DNA from: Lumbricus terrestris
Taxonomy: Eukaryota > Annelida > Clitellata > Crassiclitellata > Lumbricidae
Length of the DNA: 64,000 nucleotides
Direction: 5' to 3'
NCBI GenBank assembly: GCA_949752735.1
Contig: OX457038.1
Location: 66,400,353 to 66,464,352 of the forward strand
Below are positions 11,946 through 23,103 of this stretch, piece after piece (position 1 is the stretch's first letter; each line of letters starts with the position of its first letter). Made by a program: the position numbers and the translations under genes. The notes below the pieces were generated by a model. That model was not told where the DNA came from. It searched no databases and was given only the letters and a program-made list of their open reading frames with translations.

Positions 11946-13599
11946 TACAGAATTCCGAAATAATTTATTTGCTTAACTCGATCGCGCCATAAAATTTCAT
12001 GATAAAATTAGAAGTTAATTCAAGTTTCGTTTTCTCTTTTATCTTGCCGCTACCATTCGCAATAACTGGCTTCGGTTGGGAAAAGCTCACTCATAGTCTA
12101 AGTGTTTGTGGTCGCGCGCGCGTGTAAGTGTGTGAGAGTGTTTGAGTGTGTGAGTGCGTGTATTTATGAGTTCCTTTGTCGGTCTGTGTGTTTGTATGAG
12201 GCGCTGCCCACTCCCCCTATAATTATATACTTGATAGCTAAATTGGTTTAGCTATCTCGTACTTTGGCACATCATTGCAGGCTCTCCCCTTACTCGGTCA
12301 GTGGGTCAGACTAACACTACTGGAGCAAAAACAGTTTCGATTATGCAGTCAAATCACACGTAGATCTCTGGTCTCTTTCTGTCTCACTCTATATTTCATC
12401 GCACTTCAAGTCACACGTCTGTCTTCTCTATGGGATCATACGGTAGATCTATACACAGGGTGCGCAAAAAAAGTAATCCCCTACGGTTTTCAGCCCATAT
12501 CTTGGCCAAACATACGAATTTTTAAATGAAACTTTACAGTCTTTAAGGCAATTCATATCTGCGTACAATGGTCAAATTACAAAACAATATTTCAAATAGA
12601 ACAAAAGTTATATCACTTTTAGTGGAGCCACCCACCGTTTTTTGACGATTCAAAAACGAAACGCAATTTTTTTAAGGGTTTTTGCTAATATCATGGCCAG
12701 AAGTAAGAATTTCAAAATGAATCTATACAGGTTTAAAGACTATTCATATTTACACAAAATGGCCAGATTTCATCAACATATTTCAAACACAACAAAAGTT
12801 ATACCACTTTTAGGGAGGCCACCCACCGTTTTTGACGATTAAAAACGTAACGCAACAAAAAGTAACAAAAACGTGATTTTGTCAAGTCATATCTCAAATA
12901 GCTGTTTGGAACTGAACTTGATAGTGATTCACAACTTGTGTTCAATGTGCCCACCACCAGTGCCAAAACTTCTTTTGAGTCTCTTTGCAAAGTCTTGATG
13001 GACCTGTTGATTAATCTGACAGATTTCTTATTTACCAATTTGATTGTCATCTTGCTAAGTGACTTCTCAGTGACGTGCAGCTACGCTGGTACCCTGTTCT
13101 CTTTTTAAATGGTAATAATAATGATCATCTGGCATTCTCAAAGCCTATTTGATAACAATTATTTGAGATGAGACTTAATAAAATCGTGTTTTTGCTACTT
13201 TTTGCTGCGTTGCGTCTTTGAATCGTCAAAAAACGGTGGGTGGTCGCCTTAAAAGTGCCATAACGTTTATTCTGTTTTAAATATTTTGCTGAAATCTGGC
13301 CATCATGTGTAGATATGATAGTCTTTAAGCCTGTTAAATTTCATTTCGAAATTCTTACTTCCGACCAAGATATTGGCCAGAATAATTAAATTGGTTTTAT
13401 GTTACTTTTTGTTGCGTCGCGTTTTTGAATCGTCAAAAAACGGTGGGTAGTAGGGGTCTGCGGGTATACCCGTACCCGCGGATTTACCCGTACCCGCGGG
13501 TCGGGTACGGGTCGGGTACGGGTCGGGTACGCTTTTCACGGGTCGGGTCGGGTACGGGTAGGGTCATCACGGGTACGGGTATACCCGGTTTTACCCGTA

Positions 13600-15240
13600 T
13601 AAACTTGGCGTGGAGGTTGAAAAATGTCATCGTTCCATTTGAGGGCGAAGGCTTACTACTTAGCCTACTATAGAGACAAATTGGCACATCTAAATCTAAG
13701 TACAACATGCCTTCACGTGCTTCCTCTTCCTCTCCGTCTTATACTCCGTCTCCCTCCCCGACTCCCTCTTCGTCGCCGTGTCCCTCTCTTTTCCAACCCT
13801 GTGCCTTTCAGCATCTGTTGTATGCGTTTATCTCTCTGCCTGTGTCTATTCTTCTCTGTCTCTGCCTCTCTGTATCCGCCTTTTCCTCCCACTCTCCCTT
13901 TGCTTATCCATCTAACTTTGCCTATCTCTATTTTCCACTTCCTCTCCACTTTCCTCTTGCTCCCTCTCCCGCTCCTTCTCCGTCTACCTGCCTGTCTTCA
14001 CCGTTATAGATCTTCCTCTTCCCTCTATCTAATCATATCCCTTATCCGCTGACCCCGATCCTCCCCACTCTCCTACTTCGCTCCCATGAACTTGGTATTT
14101 ATTAATGGGAGCCGAATAACAGGCACAAAGTGGCCAGTTGTTCTCTAGGACAGTCACAGTGCTTTATCACACAGTGTTTGATCTGTCTAGTCCGGCAAGA
14201 GGAAGGTCAGAGTTCGCTGACGTTGATGCCTCTGATAAGCAGCTCAGTCTCCTTGGTTCACGCCGTGTAAGCAGAAAGCTTCGGAAGTTTGCCACCCCTT
14301 TACCTTTAAGATACACCATCATAATTATTAGCCGCATTAGCAGCTTTAAGCTTGGCTGCAGAGAATCATATCCACGACCACCAGGTGGAATGTATCGACA
14401 TCTGACGCTGTGACAAGTCAACGGTCTCTTTGAGGGTGTGGAAGATCATGCAGGCTGGAAACTAATACGATGAATGATAAAATGACGACTGGTGTAGCAA
14501 TAGAACTATGGACAGTGGACACGAATATGCATGGATATATATATATATATAAGCAATTAAGATTACACATAGCCAAAGGTTGGGTGGAGGCGGTTTGCTG
14601 GCAGAGTGTGAATTTTGGCCGGGCCGTGATGGGTGTGGGCGGAGATAGGGAGGGGTACGGTGGGGCCTGGGGTGGGCCGGGGGTGGTGCTGGGCACAGGC
14701 GAAGGGCTCAAATTTACTCGGCAGAGCCGAATACCCCAGATAAGAGGAGCGTAAGCGGGGTGGGAACGAGGCAGGGTGGAGCGGAGTGTGGCGGGATAGT
14801 GCGGAGGGAGAGGCGAGGTGGGGCGGGAGTGTATGTGGGTGCGGGAGGAGCTGGGTGTAGCGAGGTGTAGGGTGTGGCTCCGAGAGCGAGGTGAGGTGGA
14901 GGGGGAGAACACCCGAAATTCAGCGGTCAACTTCGAGGCGAGAAACTAAAATCTCCTGGGTAACGCCGGATACCACATCTAGTAGCTTCATAAGTCAACA
15001 ACTTTTGGCTAACGTCTGCTGCAGTCATCAGCGATTTACGTTTTAATAACAGTATTCTATTTCTCAGTTTTCTACATAAAATAATTTGCGGATTATAAAG
15101 CTGCGTCAGATGTGAGTAATAATAATATTTCCATTACATCGATCTTTAGCCTATTAGCATAGGCCTTAGTGACGTGTTTGGCGACCCATCTTGAGTAGGA
15201 AAACTGAGTATTGTCTTGCAACGGATTTAGTATGATATAC
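13600..15240. other. Interior of the hAT-like element: low-complexity cargo
   Basis: Contains a CT-rich tract (13700-14060), mixed unique-looking sequence (14100-14560) and a GT/GGG-rich purine tract (14580-14930). Long frames here follow the base-composition bias and show no recognisable domain. Confidence 0.45.
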
Positions 15241-15251
15241 TATCATATACT

Positions 15252-15315
15252 GCCATTTACATCTGGATTCTGCACTATAATATAGTGCAGATTGCAGAAT
15301 CCAGATGCAAATGGC
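15252..15315. repeat. Near-perfect hairpin inside the hAT-like element
   Basis: The 28-nt left arm begins GCCATTTACATCTGGATTC; the right arm (15281-15315) is its complement with one mismatch and a 7-nt insertion that duplicates part of the arm. Only about one base separates the arms. It could fold as a pre-miRNA-sized stem, but the near-zero loop argues for a cruciform or a recent inverted duplication. Confidence 0.6.
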
Positions 15316-15715
15316 ACCGTCTCCGCAGGCACCATAATAGTAAATGCAGGTTCCTCCCTTTTCACTCTTCTCCCTTATTGTTCTTGTTCCTTAACTCACT
15401 CTTTTCGCATCCCCACTCTCTTCTTCTTTATCTTCTACTGCTGTGCATCCCCTTCTTTTCCTTCACCTTCCTTATCCTCTTCTTCGTCCTCATTTTCTTC
15501 TTCCTCCTCCTCCTCATCCTCCTCTGCCTCCCCTTCTTCGTCTTCATGATCATCTTCTTTATCCTACTGTTCATCGCGTCCTCTTTTCCTCCTCCTGCAA
15601 CTTCTTTCCCATCTTCATATTCATTCCATCCTCTACCTCTTCTTCGTTGTCGTCTTCCTTCTCCTCCCTCTTTCTCCTCTTCCCCCTCCAGCTTCATCCT
15701 CTACCACTACCACTA

Positions 15716-15787
15716 CCCCTATTACTACTACTACTACTGCTACTGCTACTGCTACTGCTACTGCTACTGCTACTGCTACTGCTACTG

Positions 15788-15838
<51 letters not shown>

Positions 15839-16290
15839 CTACTACTACTACTACTACTACTCCTACTACTACAATTGCCTCATCTACAACAGCAACAACT
15901 GCTATTGCTACTACTGCTGCTACTACTACGACTACTTCTACTACACAACCACCACTACCACTACCATTAACAATACAACTACTATTACTACTGCTACTAC
16001 TACTACTGTCATCACTACTACTAGTACACTACTTCTGCTACTACTACTACTACTCCCACCACAACCACTACCACTGCTACTACTACTACCATCACTACTA
16101 CTAGTACACTACTTCTGCTACTACTACTACTCCCACCACAACCACTACCACTGTTACTACTACTACAACTGCTACTACTACTACCACCACTTTGATTATG
16201 ACAACTGCTACAACTGCTCTCACCACCATCACCACCACACTACTACCTCTATTACTACTACAACTACTGCTACTATCAACACCATTATCA
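15716..16290. repeat. (CTA)n/(CTG)n trinucleotide array
   Basis: About 570 bp of CTA repeats with a CTACTG block near 15730-15790 and CCACCA interruptions later. Internal duplications are visible: ACTAGTACACTACTTCTGCT occurs near 16018 and again near 16101. Confidence 0.9.
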
Positions 16291-16924
16291 GCCTGTTTAT
16301 TATTTTCACTGCCAATGTACTGCATGCCGTGTAGTAAACATTGCCGCCTGTAAGGCCCAGCATTGTACACAGAAAGGCGTGCTGATGACGTCGCGGGTAC
16401 GTTACGGGTACGGGTATACCCGCGGGTACGGGTCGGGTCGGGTAGTAATTTTGGGGACGGGTCGGGTACGGGTACGGGTAGCAGTTCTACGTCACGGGTA
16501 CGGGTCGGGTAGCAAAATGCTCTACCCGCAGCCCCCTAGTGGGTAGCCTCAATAAAAGTGATATCACTTTTGTTCTGTTTGAAATATTTTTTTGTAATTT
16601 TACCATTGAACGTAAATATGAATTGCCTTTAAGACTGTGAAGTTTCATTTAAAATTTTTTATGCTTGGTCAGGATATGGGCTAAAAACCGTAGGGGATTA
16701 CTTTTTTGGCGCACCCTGTAGAACGTGTAGATTTGCATTTACGGTACTGTGATGTCGACTTGAATTACATTGTGCTGATTGTATTACAGAATATATTGCT
16801 ATATATAATTATGAACTTATTGCAGCCGAGTTCAACAGAATGAGCTGGCCGAGATGAAGTTTCGTAACTGAAAAGACGGGACCGTGTTATGTTTGAACTT
16901 TAGAGCATAGGACATCAAAATATA

Positions 16925-17129
16925 CAAATAAACAGACAGGCACATCCACACAAAATCACACAAACAAACTATTACAAAGAGACATGCCTGAACACACAAT
17001 CACACACACCCACAGAGTCGCACAAAAAACACACATGCATACATACATATATACATACACGTACGTACGTACATACATACATACATACATACATACATAC
17101 ATACATACATACGTACATACATACATACA

Positions 17130-17162
<33 letters not shown>

Positions 17163-17465
17163 GCATACATACATACATACATACACGTACGTACATACAT
17201 ACATACATACATACATACATACGTACGTACGTACGTACGTACGTACGTACGTACGTACGTACGTACATACATACAAACATACATGCATGAAGATACATAG
17301 CAGACACGCAAAGACACACACACACACTCGTTCAAAAGCACACAAAACAGCACACATCACACGCACAAGGACAAAGACCCATACATGCAAACACGAAGAC
17401 ACACACAGAAGAACACACACACACACATACAGACACCCATACAAAGACACAGACAAAAACACACC
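16925..17465. repeat. (TACA)n/(TACG)n microsatellite with CACA flanks
   Basis: TACA repeats from about 17035 to 17275 with GTAC blocks (17220-17265), flanked by ACAC-rich sequence. Frames are Thr/His/Tyr or Cys/Val/Met artefacts. Confidence 0.9.
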
Positions 17466-17539
17466 TTGCACTGACGATGATTCGATTCTTTGGGTCGAGT
17501 CCTGTTGACCCATTCCAGCAAACAACCCCCTAATGCAGG

Positions 17540-17605
17540 TGTTAGGTCGGGAGCGCCTCTGAGGAGTTCTCTTGAAGTGGCGCTATATAAATGCACGATT
17601 ACAAT
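17540..17605 (+). mobile_element. LINE/SINE 3' terminal fragment with hairpin
   Basis: GGGAGCGCCTCTGAGG, then a short loop, then AAGTGGCGCTATATAAAT. The same terminal hairpin followed by ATATAAAT occurs at 57209-57252 and, after a recognisable LINE protein remnant, at 58030-58077. This is a 3' stub of the same family. Confidence 0.55.
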
Positions 17606-18440
17606 TGCAATGCAGACACCAATTATAGACATCATGGTGTAATGGCTGCGTTTGTGCCACAATTTAACCCCAGACCCTTCTGATGTGCAGGCATGGGAGA
17701 GAGTGATAGGGTGTCTGGCGATGGTGTCTGCAGTTCGAGACGTGCATTGAATATTATTCTGATGGTGGAAGTGTGTCTGAGGCTTTCTCGACAGCGGACC
17801 AAAGTGCGAAATATCGCTTCATCATCTGGTACGTCGTCATTTCCGGTTCTGTGGGAGAGGGGGTTGGACTAAAATGCTGCGGAAGCTGCAGTAATGGCGC
17901 CGACAGACATCGTTCTGATTCAGCGATCGCTGCGTTGCCGTCACGGTTGGCTGGACAGACTGACTAGGATGCTGCACTTTGGAGCATTTGACCTTTCGAT
18001 TGCAGGTCATTGGACTTGGTGTTGGTGCGCCAGCGATTGACACTGTCTGCGTACGATACGGTCTCCTGATTTGGATGGGATTAGATTTGATTCGCAATGA
18101 TTAGAATGGATTAGATTAGCGGATTCCATGCTAGAGGAGGTCAGAATAGATTAGATTGGGATAGAACATTCGTGTGAAATTTGATTGGAACTGATCTCGG
18201 CTGTAACAGCGTTCGTATGTACAGTTTTGTACACGGACATCTTAACAATCTACCCCGCTGAGTGTTCGATGGAATGCCTTTGACCACGCACTGCGCAGTT
18301 GGTAACAACCATTATACTTTCACAACAAGAGTCTCTTGAACAAAGCAGAAATTGTGTATACAGCATCTTCATCTTTGATTTCTTCGTCAATGTTTATCTG
18401 GATACAATGCGTTTAGATCTTCATCTCTGCGTCTCTGCAT
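17606..18440. other. Intergenic, nothing recognised
   Basis: No gene. Several GATTAGAT-type short repeats lie at 18060-18160. Confidence 0.4.
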
Positions 18441-18444
18441 CGTC

Positions 18445-18645
18445 GGCTGTATCTTCATCTGGTTCGGCTGTATCTTCATCTGGTTCTGCTGTATCTTCAT
18501 CTGGTTCTGCTGTATCTTCATCTGGTTCTGCTGTATCTTCATCTTGTTCGGCTGTATCTTCATCTTGTTCTGCTGTATCTTCATCTTGTTCGGCTGTATC
18601 TTCATCTGGTTCGGCTGCATCTTCATCTGGTTCTGTGCCATCGTC
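18445..18645. repeat. 21-bp minisatellite (about 9-10 copies)
   Basis: Units of the type GCTGTATCTTCATCTGGTTC repeat in register with variants at the GG/TG and TCG/TCT positions. The plus frame reads as a Ser-Gly-Ser-Ala-Val heptad. I regard this as a DNA repeat and not a gene, because the surrounding frame lacks an ATG context or domain. Confidence 0.8.
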
Positions 18646-18649
18646 GGTT

Positions 18650-19340
18650 TCTTCACATCTTGCTTCTCTATACGCATATCTCTATGTGTCTGCAGTTGTA
18701 TTTGCAAATGTATCGGTCTATGTATGTCTCAGTATGCCAATGTATCTGTGTTGTTGGCATCGCTTCTCGTTGTCTGCTGTCATCGTGACATTGTCCAGAA
18801 ACAATCAGAAGAGAATGGAACTTGCTCCAATGCAATTGTTTCTCATCGACGACTCAGCGGCCAAAGACGAGCTCCACCCACCCCAACCCACCCCACCCTC
18901 TACTTCACCCCACCCACTGCTTCACTCCACCAACGCAGACGCAAAGTAGGGTAGAGCATAAAACAAATGACCTGTGATCCATAGCAGCAGATAAATCAAC
19001 AGCGGCGTTGGTGCATCGTTCTGCATTTTAACCCCCGACTGCTACAATAGTCCACCCCAAATCTGGAATGAAGGGTGGTGGGTCGAGAAGGTGGCTCTGT
19101 CAGTGCCACCATCTGAGTTCATAAGGAACAGAATTAATGTTCATGTCACCCGGATCCTTGACTGGTAGGCGTCGTTTTATATCGATTCTTCGACGCCTCT
19201 TCCTTAAACAGATTAAGACAAGCGTTACATGATAATATAATTATCCTAACACCAGCCCTCCTTATACTAACCATCTGATAGTGAAGACTATGACACAGAG
19301 ACTGTTTCAATCATTCATTTATTTATTCATTCATTCAATG
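18650..19340. other. Intergenic, nothing recognised
   Basis: Includes a C-rich stretch (18875-18925). A reversed TTCATT/TTTATT run at 19312-19345 corresponds to a TGAA-type tail of the LINE remnant that follows on the minus strand. Confidence 0.4.
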
Positions 19341-19344
19341 GAAT

Positions 19345-19565
19345 TGTATAGTTCTTCTTGACGGGGACTACTCAGAGGCGCTCTCAAACCCCCAGCGCGG
19401 CCAAATAAAACTTAAAATGAGAAAGAAATGCCTGAGAAGGAGTTCTAGAAAGGGAGCGAAGAGTCAAGGGCAGGCCATTCCAGGAGGATTCTCCCATCGA
19501 GAACGAGGCACGACTCTGTGTAGTGAAGGTTCGAGCAAAAGGGTCTGAGAGCGGGCAGCAGTCTT
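19345..19565 (-). pseudogene. LINE 3' remnant, minus strand
   Basis: Read on the minus strand, the segment gives a peptide with SSWNGLPLTLRSL, the counterpart of the WNSLP motif near the end of CR1/L2-type LINE polyproteins. It is followed by GAGCGCCTCTGAGTAG, the left half of the family's 3' hairpin, and an AATG-rich tail. Only the last 70 or so codons remain. Confidence 0.5.
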
Positions 19566-20850
19566 CCTTTCAACTATAGCCTACCGATAAACGAACGATT
19601 TCTGTCCGTATTCATTCATTCATTTATTCATCACCGAAATTTATATAGCGCCCTTTCAAGATTTCTATTCGTAGGCGATGCTCGTGTTATTTTAAACGAT
19701 GTTGAATTCAATAATAATGATGATCACACAGTCCATCGAAAACGAAACAAAATTAATGTCTCGGTCTTGGCGCTGCCTTTACGCCAACCGTTACTTTCAG
19801 ACACAATTAATACTTCGATGTGCCTTGGAGGTCTTCATACACATGCAGAAAAAAGTAACCAATGACAACTCACTGCACCTTCAACAATGAAAATTCACGG
19901 AAACATAAACGGCGGCGATTTTAGGCATAGATCTATCAGCAGCCAGCGTCTGATTTAAACAAACGGTCACTATTCGAAATGGCAGAATTTTTAAAAAAAA
20001 CTCATATGAGAACCTGAAAGCTTGAAAACTGGCTAAAACCAGACGTCTTTCTCTTTCTCTTCTCTACACGACAACTTAATAGGTCGGTGATAGAGCTCGA
20101 ACTTCACAATTGGCATTGTAAGACAGGGACGAGCCAACTAAAGCGAAAGAATAATGTAATGATAATTATTAATGTTATCATGCAGTAATAATGTAATGAT
20201 ATTAATGTTATCAGTAGTAATGTAATGATACTAATGTTATCATTAATATAGTGTAATGATATTAGTATTATCAGTATTCAATAGCCTAGTTGTCGATATG
20301 GACGCATTTATATTAGCTAGAACGGAGTCGTCTTAGTATAATAAATAATATTGTGAAAATGGATGAGTGACTTTAGTTGATGGAGTCGCGATAAAAGGAC
20401 AGAGAACGAAGAGTCTCTGTCAGACGAAACAGCGAAGAAGGAGAGACACCAATCTTCAGCAACAGAATCATTAATCACTAGCAGATGCCGTGATCAGTGA
20501 TGGAAAGGTCAAACAGTCGATGGATAGATAGGCTGGAGATGGAATGGATGGATGGATAGGCTGGAGATGGCTTATCTTTCCAATCGGGATGAAGCACGAT
20601 TGCAAGTTCATCACGCTACCTTCCTTACCCACTGTCACTACACCCTTGACCTTTTAGTTGACAGACGGCCAAACGGACAGATATATATCGAAGCAGACAA
20701 ATAGATCAACCAAGCAACTGATAGACGCGAACACATGCGGAATGAATCAGCTCATCAAATTTTTGACCGACAAGCCCGACTAACTTAAAACTTAGAAAGC
20801 AATGATTGGCATAGAAACAAACGAAATAATTGATAACCATCTTAAAAGCC
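19566..20850. other. Intergenic with LINE tail and AT-rich repeats
   Basis: At 19610-19655 a reversed GCGCTATATAAAT motif with a TTCA/AATG run marks another LINE/SINE tail on the minus strand. At 20150-20280 TAATGATATTAATGTTATCA-like units recur imperfectly. No gene recognised. Confidence 0.45.
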
Positions 20851-20852
20851 AA

Positions 20853-20893
20853 TTGACTGACTGACTGACTGACTGACTGACTGACTGACTGAG
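20853..20893. repeat. (TGAC)n microsatellite
   Basis: About ten copies of ACTG/TGAC. Confidence 0.85.
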
Positions 20894-20917
20894 CGATATA
20901 CCAACCGACTAATTGAC

Positions 20918-21215
20918 CGACTTGATGCGACCCGTATATAAAGGTAGACAAACACAAGAGAGTCAGCCTACATCAAATTTCCAAATGCGACATTTGATAA
21001 CTGCTATAATAGGTCTACTGTAAGCGAAATTGTAGTTTGAACCTTGCAACTGGATATCGACTTGAATCACTTGATGCGACTCATATACAAAGGTAGACAA
21101 ACACAAGAGAGTCAGCCTACATCAAATTTCCAAATGCGACATTTGATAACTGCTATATTTCTACTGTAAGCGGAATTGCACTTTGAACCATGCAACTGCA
21201 TGGATATCTGCCAAT
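20918..21215. repeat. Tandem duplication, about 140 bp
   Basis: Two adjacent copies (about 20925-21070 and 21074-21210) share AGGTAGACAAACACAAGAGA, GTCAGCCTACATCAAATTTC and TGCGACATTTGATAACTGCT with few differences. Neither copy encodes a protein. Confidence 0.75.
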
Positions 21216-22020
21216 GATAATAATCCTATCATTTAATGATTTTTTTCGTGTATCAGACAATTTTCAAGCATGAAGCATCTATAATATGGATAATCGTTTC
21301 AAGAAAGAGGTCTCCCTGCAATGCGATCAATCCGACCAATCCCCAGTCAAAAGCAATCCTGTTTCGTGATGCCAATCCACTCAGATGCAATCCAATTAAA
21401 TTCAACCTTATATTCGTTCCGATCCGGATCCAGGTTCTGTTAAATTGACATTGATCAGATTGGCTCTCTGATTAATTAGTGTCTTTATAATTCATAAATA
21501 AACAAAATACAGTTATATTTATATTCATCTTTTCTCTTTCTTTCCTCAGTTGTTTGTGTGGCGACGCTGAGACGATTACAAGATGGATAAACTTCCGTCT
21601 GTCTCGTGATAGCATCCAGGATCATTCGTCAGCAGCAATTTCCGGTGACCTGCGTGAGAAAAAAACCACTTTTTCCAAAGCCTTTCCATTTCCACTTAAC
21701 GTTTTAATGCCAAGGCATTCAGAGTCACACAGTAATTTTGTGGACTTCAAGAGGGGGACGAGGCTCGGTAGTTCCAGAATGTTAACCTTAGGACAGCTTT
21801 CATTATGGATCATTATGTACCTCTAGCAGAAAAAATAATTATAATAACAATAATAATAAAAGTGATAATAACAATAACGACAATTTATATGGCGCCATGA
21901 CACCGCCATGCCGTTACAAGGCGCAGTGTGTAAAAAATCTAGCAGGTTGGACAACCCCTACAGAACAAGGTTGTTTTAGCATAGATTTAAAGACGTTCAT
22001 TTGCACCAACTTACAGATCC
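21216..22020. other. Intergenic with a truncated repeat tail
   Basis: No gene. TTTATATGGCGCCATGACACC near 21885 resembles the dispersed tail motif, preceded by an AATAAT run. Confidence 0.4.
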
Positions 22021-22039
22021 ATACATCAGACAGACAATT

Positions 22040-22255
22040 GACACTTACAGACGGTACCAGTAACTGCTGTTTGTCGGTGTCGGTTGTTTGTCGGTGTCAG
22101 TTGCCAGACTTTTTGTGTCAGTAACTGTTGTCTGCCGGTGACATTGACACAGTCTGACAGCTGACACCGTCAGACAACTGACACTGGCAGACAACTGATA
22201 CCGACAGACAACTGACACTGACAGACAACAGTTACTGACACCGACATACGGTACG
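22040..22255. repeat. Inverted minisatellite hairpin
   Basis: The left half repeats TTGTCGGTGTCGG-type units; the right half repeats the complementary CCGACAGACAACTGACA-type units. The outer edges (GGTACCAGTAACTGCTG and CAACAGTTACTGACACC) pair. The whole segment can fold on itself. Confidence 0.65.
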
Positions 22256-22259
22256 CATG

Positions 22260-22550
22260 GAGTGAGAACGGTAATGGGGGACTGCGGCTGATGGCTTACG
22301 AGTGCTCTGATGATAATTTGATAAGGTTGCAATGAAGTTCACTGTATTTGGGAGATTTTTCGGCGGAAGGTCCTCGTTCCTTGATCCGCAATTAATTATA
22401 AGCGAAAAGGTTCAATGTCATCTCAAATGTCACTGTTCATGCCTACCAGATACAAAGAGACAGACAGACAGGCAAATTCCGACAGATGCATTATTTTGCG
22501 CTTTCACGCTGTTGTTGTTACATGTTTAACGACACTGCCATTTCAAAGAT
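22260..22550. other. Left flank of the Polinton (interrupted repeat copy)
   Basis: No gene. The last 43 bases before the element (about 22514-22556) are part of the repeat whose intact copy is at 11888-11936 on the opposite strand. Confidence 0.6.
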
Positions 22551-22556
22551 GATTAG
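22551..22556. other. Target-site duplication, left (GATTAG)
   Basis: GATTAG immediately precedes the element and recurs immediately after it at 37783-37788. A 6-bp duplication is the hallmark of Polinton/Maverick integration. Confidence 0.92.
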
Positions 22557-23014
22557 AGTAGATAGATTAAGACTATTCTGGAACATTTGACCCAAACCAT
22601 GGTTCAACTTTTCCAAATCACCCATAACCATGCTTCAAAAATATATTGACCCATAACCATGCTTCAAAAATATATTGACCCATAACCATGCTTCAAAAAT
22701 ATATTGACCCATAACCATGCTTCAAAAATATATTGACCCATAACCATGCTTCAAAAATATATTGACCCATAACCATGCTTCAAAAATATATTGGCCCGTA
22801 ACCATGGTTCAAAAAATGTGTCGACCCATAACCATGGTTCAACTTTTTCCAACACACAAATTTTTTTTTTTCCTACTATATAAAATAACAAAAAAAATAT
22901 TTTCTTGATCCGTTATGCATTCAACCCAAACCATGGTTCAACTTCTACCAACCACCCCAGCACGCGCCTATAACTCATCATGCGGGGAATTTCCAGTAGT
23001 TTCGATGATGAGTC
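22557..23014 (+). repeat. Left terminal inverted repeat with six 29-bp tandem units
   Basis: Pairs with 37349-37782 in inverted orientation, ending at the GATGATGAGTCA motif. From 22621 to 22794 it holds six nearly identical 29-bp units, each with ATAACCATGCTTCAAAA, then a diverged seventh. Copies of the palindrome AACCATGGTT occur in the rest of the repeat. A poly-T/A block near 22860-22905 is shared with the right repeat. Confidence 0.92.
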
Positions 23015-23103
23015 ACCCGATCATAAAAAATTTTTTTCTTGTGTATATAAAATAAGAAAAAAAATTTCTTGTATCAATATAAAGATAATATCTTGTATAC
23101 AAA
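23015..23103 (+). promoter_or_regulatory. AT-rich promoter region of the polymerase gene
   Basis: A 90-bp gap between the terminal repeat and the polymerase ATG. It contains TGTATATAAAATAAG and CAATATAAAG plus three TCTTGTAT/TTCTTGT steps. The TATA-like boxes lie 30-60 bp before the ATG, so the transcript leader would be short. Confidence 0.45.

Larger units (their letters stand above)
13451..16538. mobile_element. hAT-like non-autonomous element, 3,088 bp, exact 8-bp duplication
   Basis: The left end is TAGGGGTCTGCGGGTA; the right end, reverse-complemented, is TAGGGGGCTGCGGGTA. GTGGGTAG flanks both sides exactly (13443-13450 and 16539-16546). Subterminal regions (13451-13600 and 16390-16538) are dense in GGGTACGGGTCGGGTA repeats in both orientations, as is typical of hAT ends that bind transposase. 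The interior (13600-16390) holds a pyrimidine-rich tract, a hairpin, a GT-rich segment and a long CTA microsatellite. No hAT transposase frame is visible, so it would depend on a partner element. Confidence 0.75.
12456..16718. mobile_element. Foldback element, about 1.17 kb, split by an hAT-like insertion
   Basis: It starts CAGGGTGCGC and ends in GGCGCACCCTG, followed by TA. Each arm is built of two related units of roughly 200 bp. Left: about 12456-12660 and 12661-12866. Right: about 13180-13400, then 13400-13450 continuing after the insertion at 16547-16718. Shared landmarks are ACCCACCGTTTTTTGACGAT and CAAAAGTTATATCACTTTTA. No transposase is present. The ends and flanking TA suggest a Tc1/mariner-type non-autonomous element. 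On the left a CA pair separates the TA from the CAGGG start, so the duplication is imperfect. Confidence 0.6.

Noticed and set aside
15285..16334. 349-codon frame through the CTA array
   Set aside because: Pure Tyr/Thr/Leu low complexity that follows the microsatellite; no constraint visible.
18299..18949. Ser-rich 216-residue protein
   Set aside because: The open frame exists because of the 21-bp minisatellite; no start context or domain supports it.
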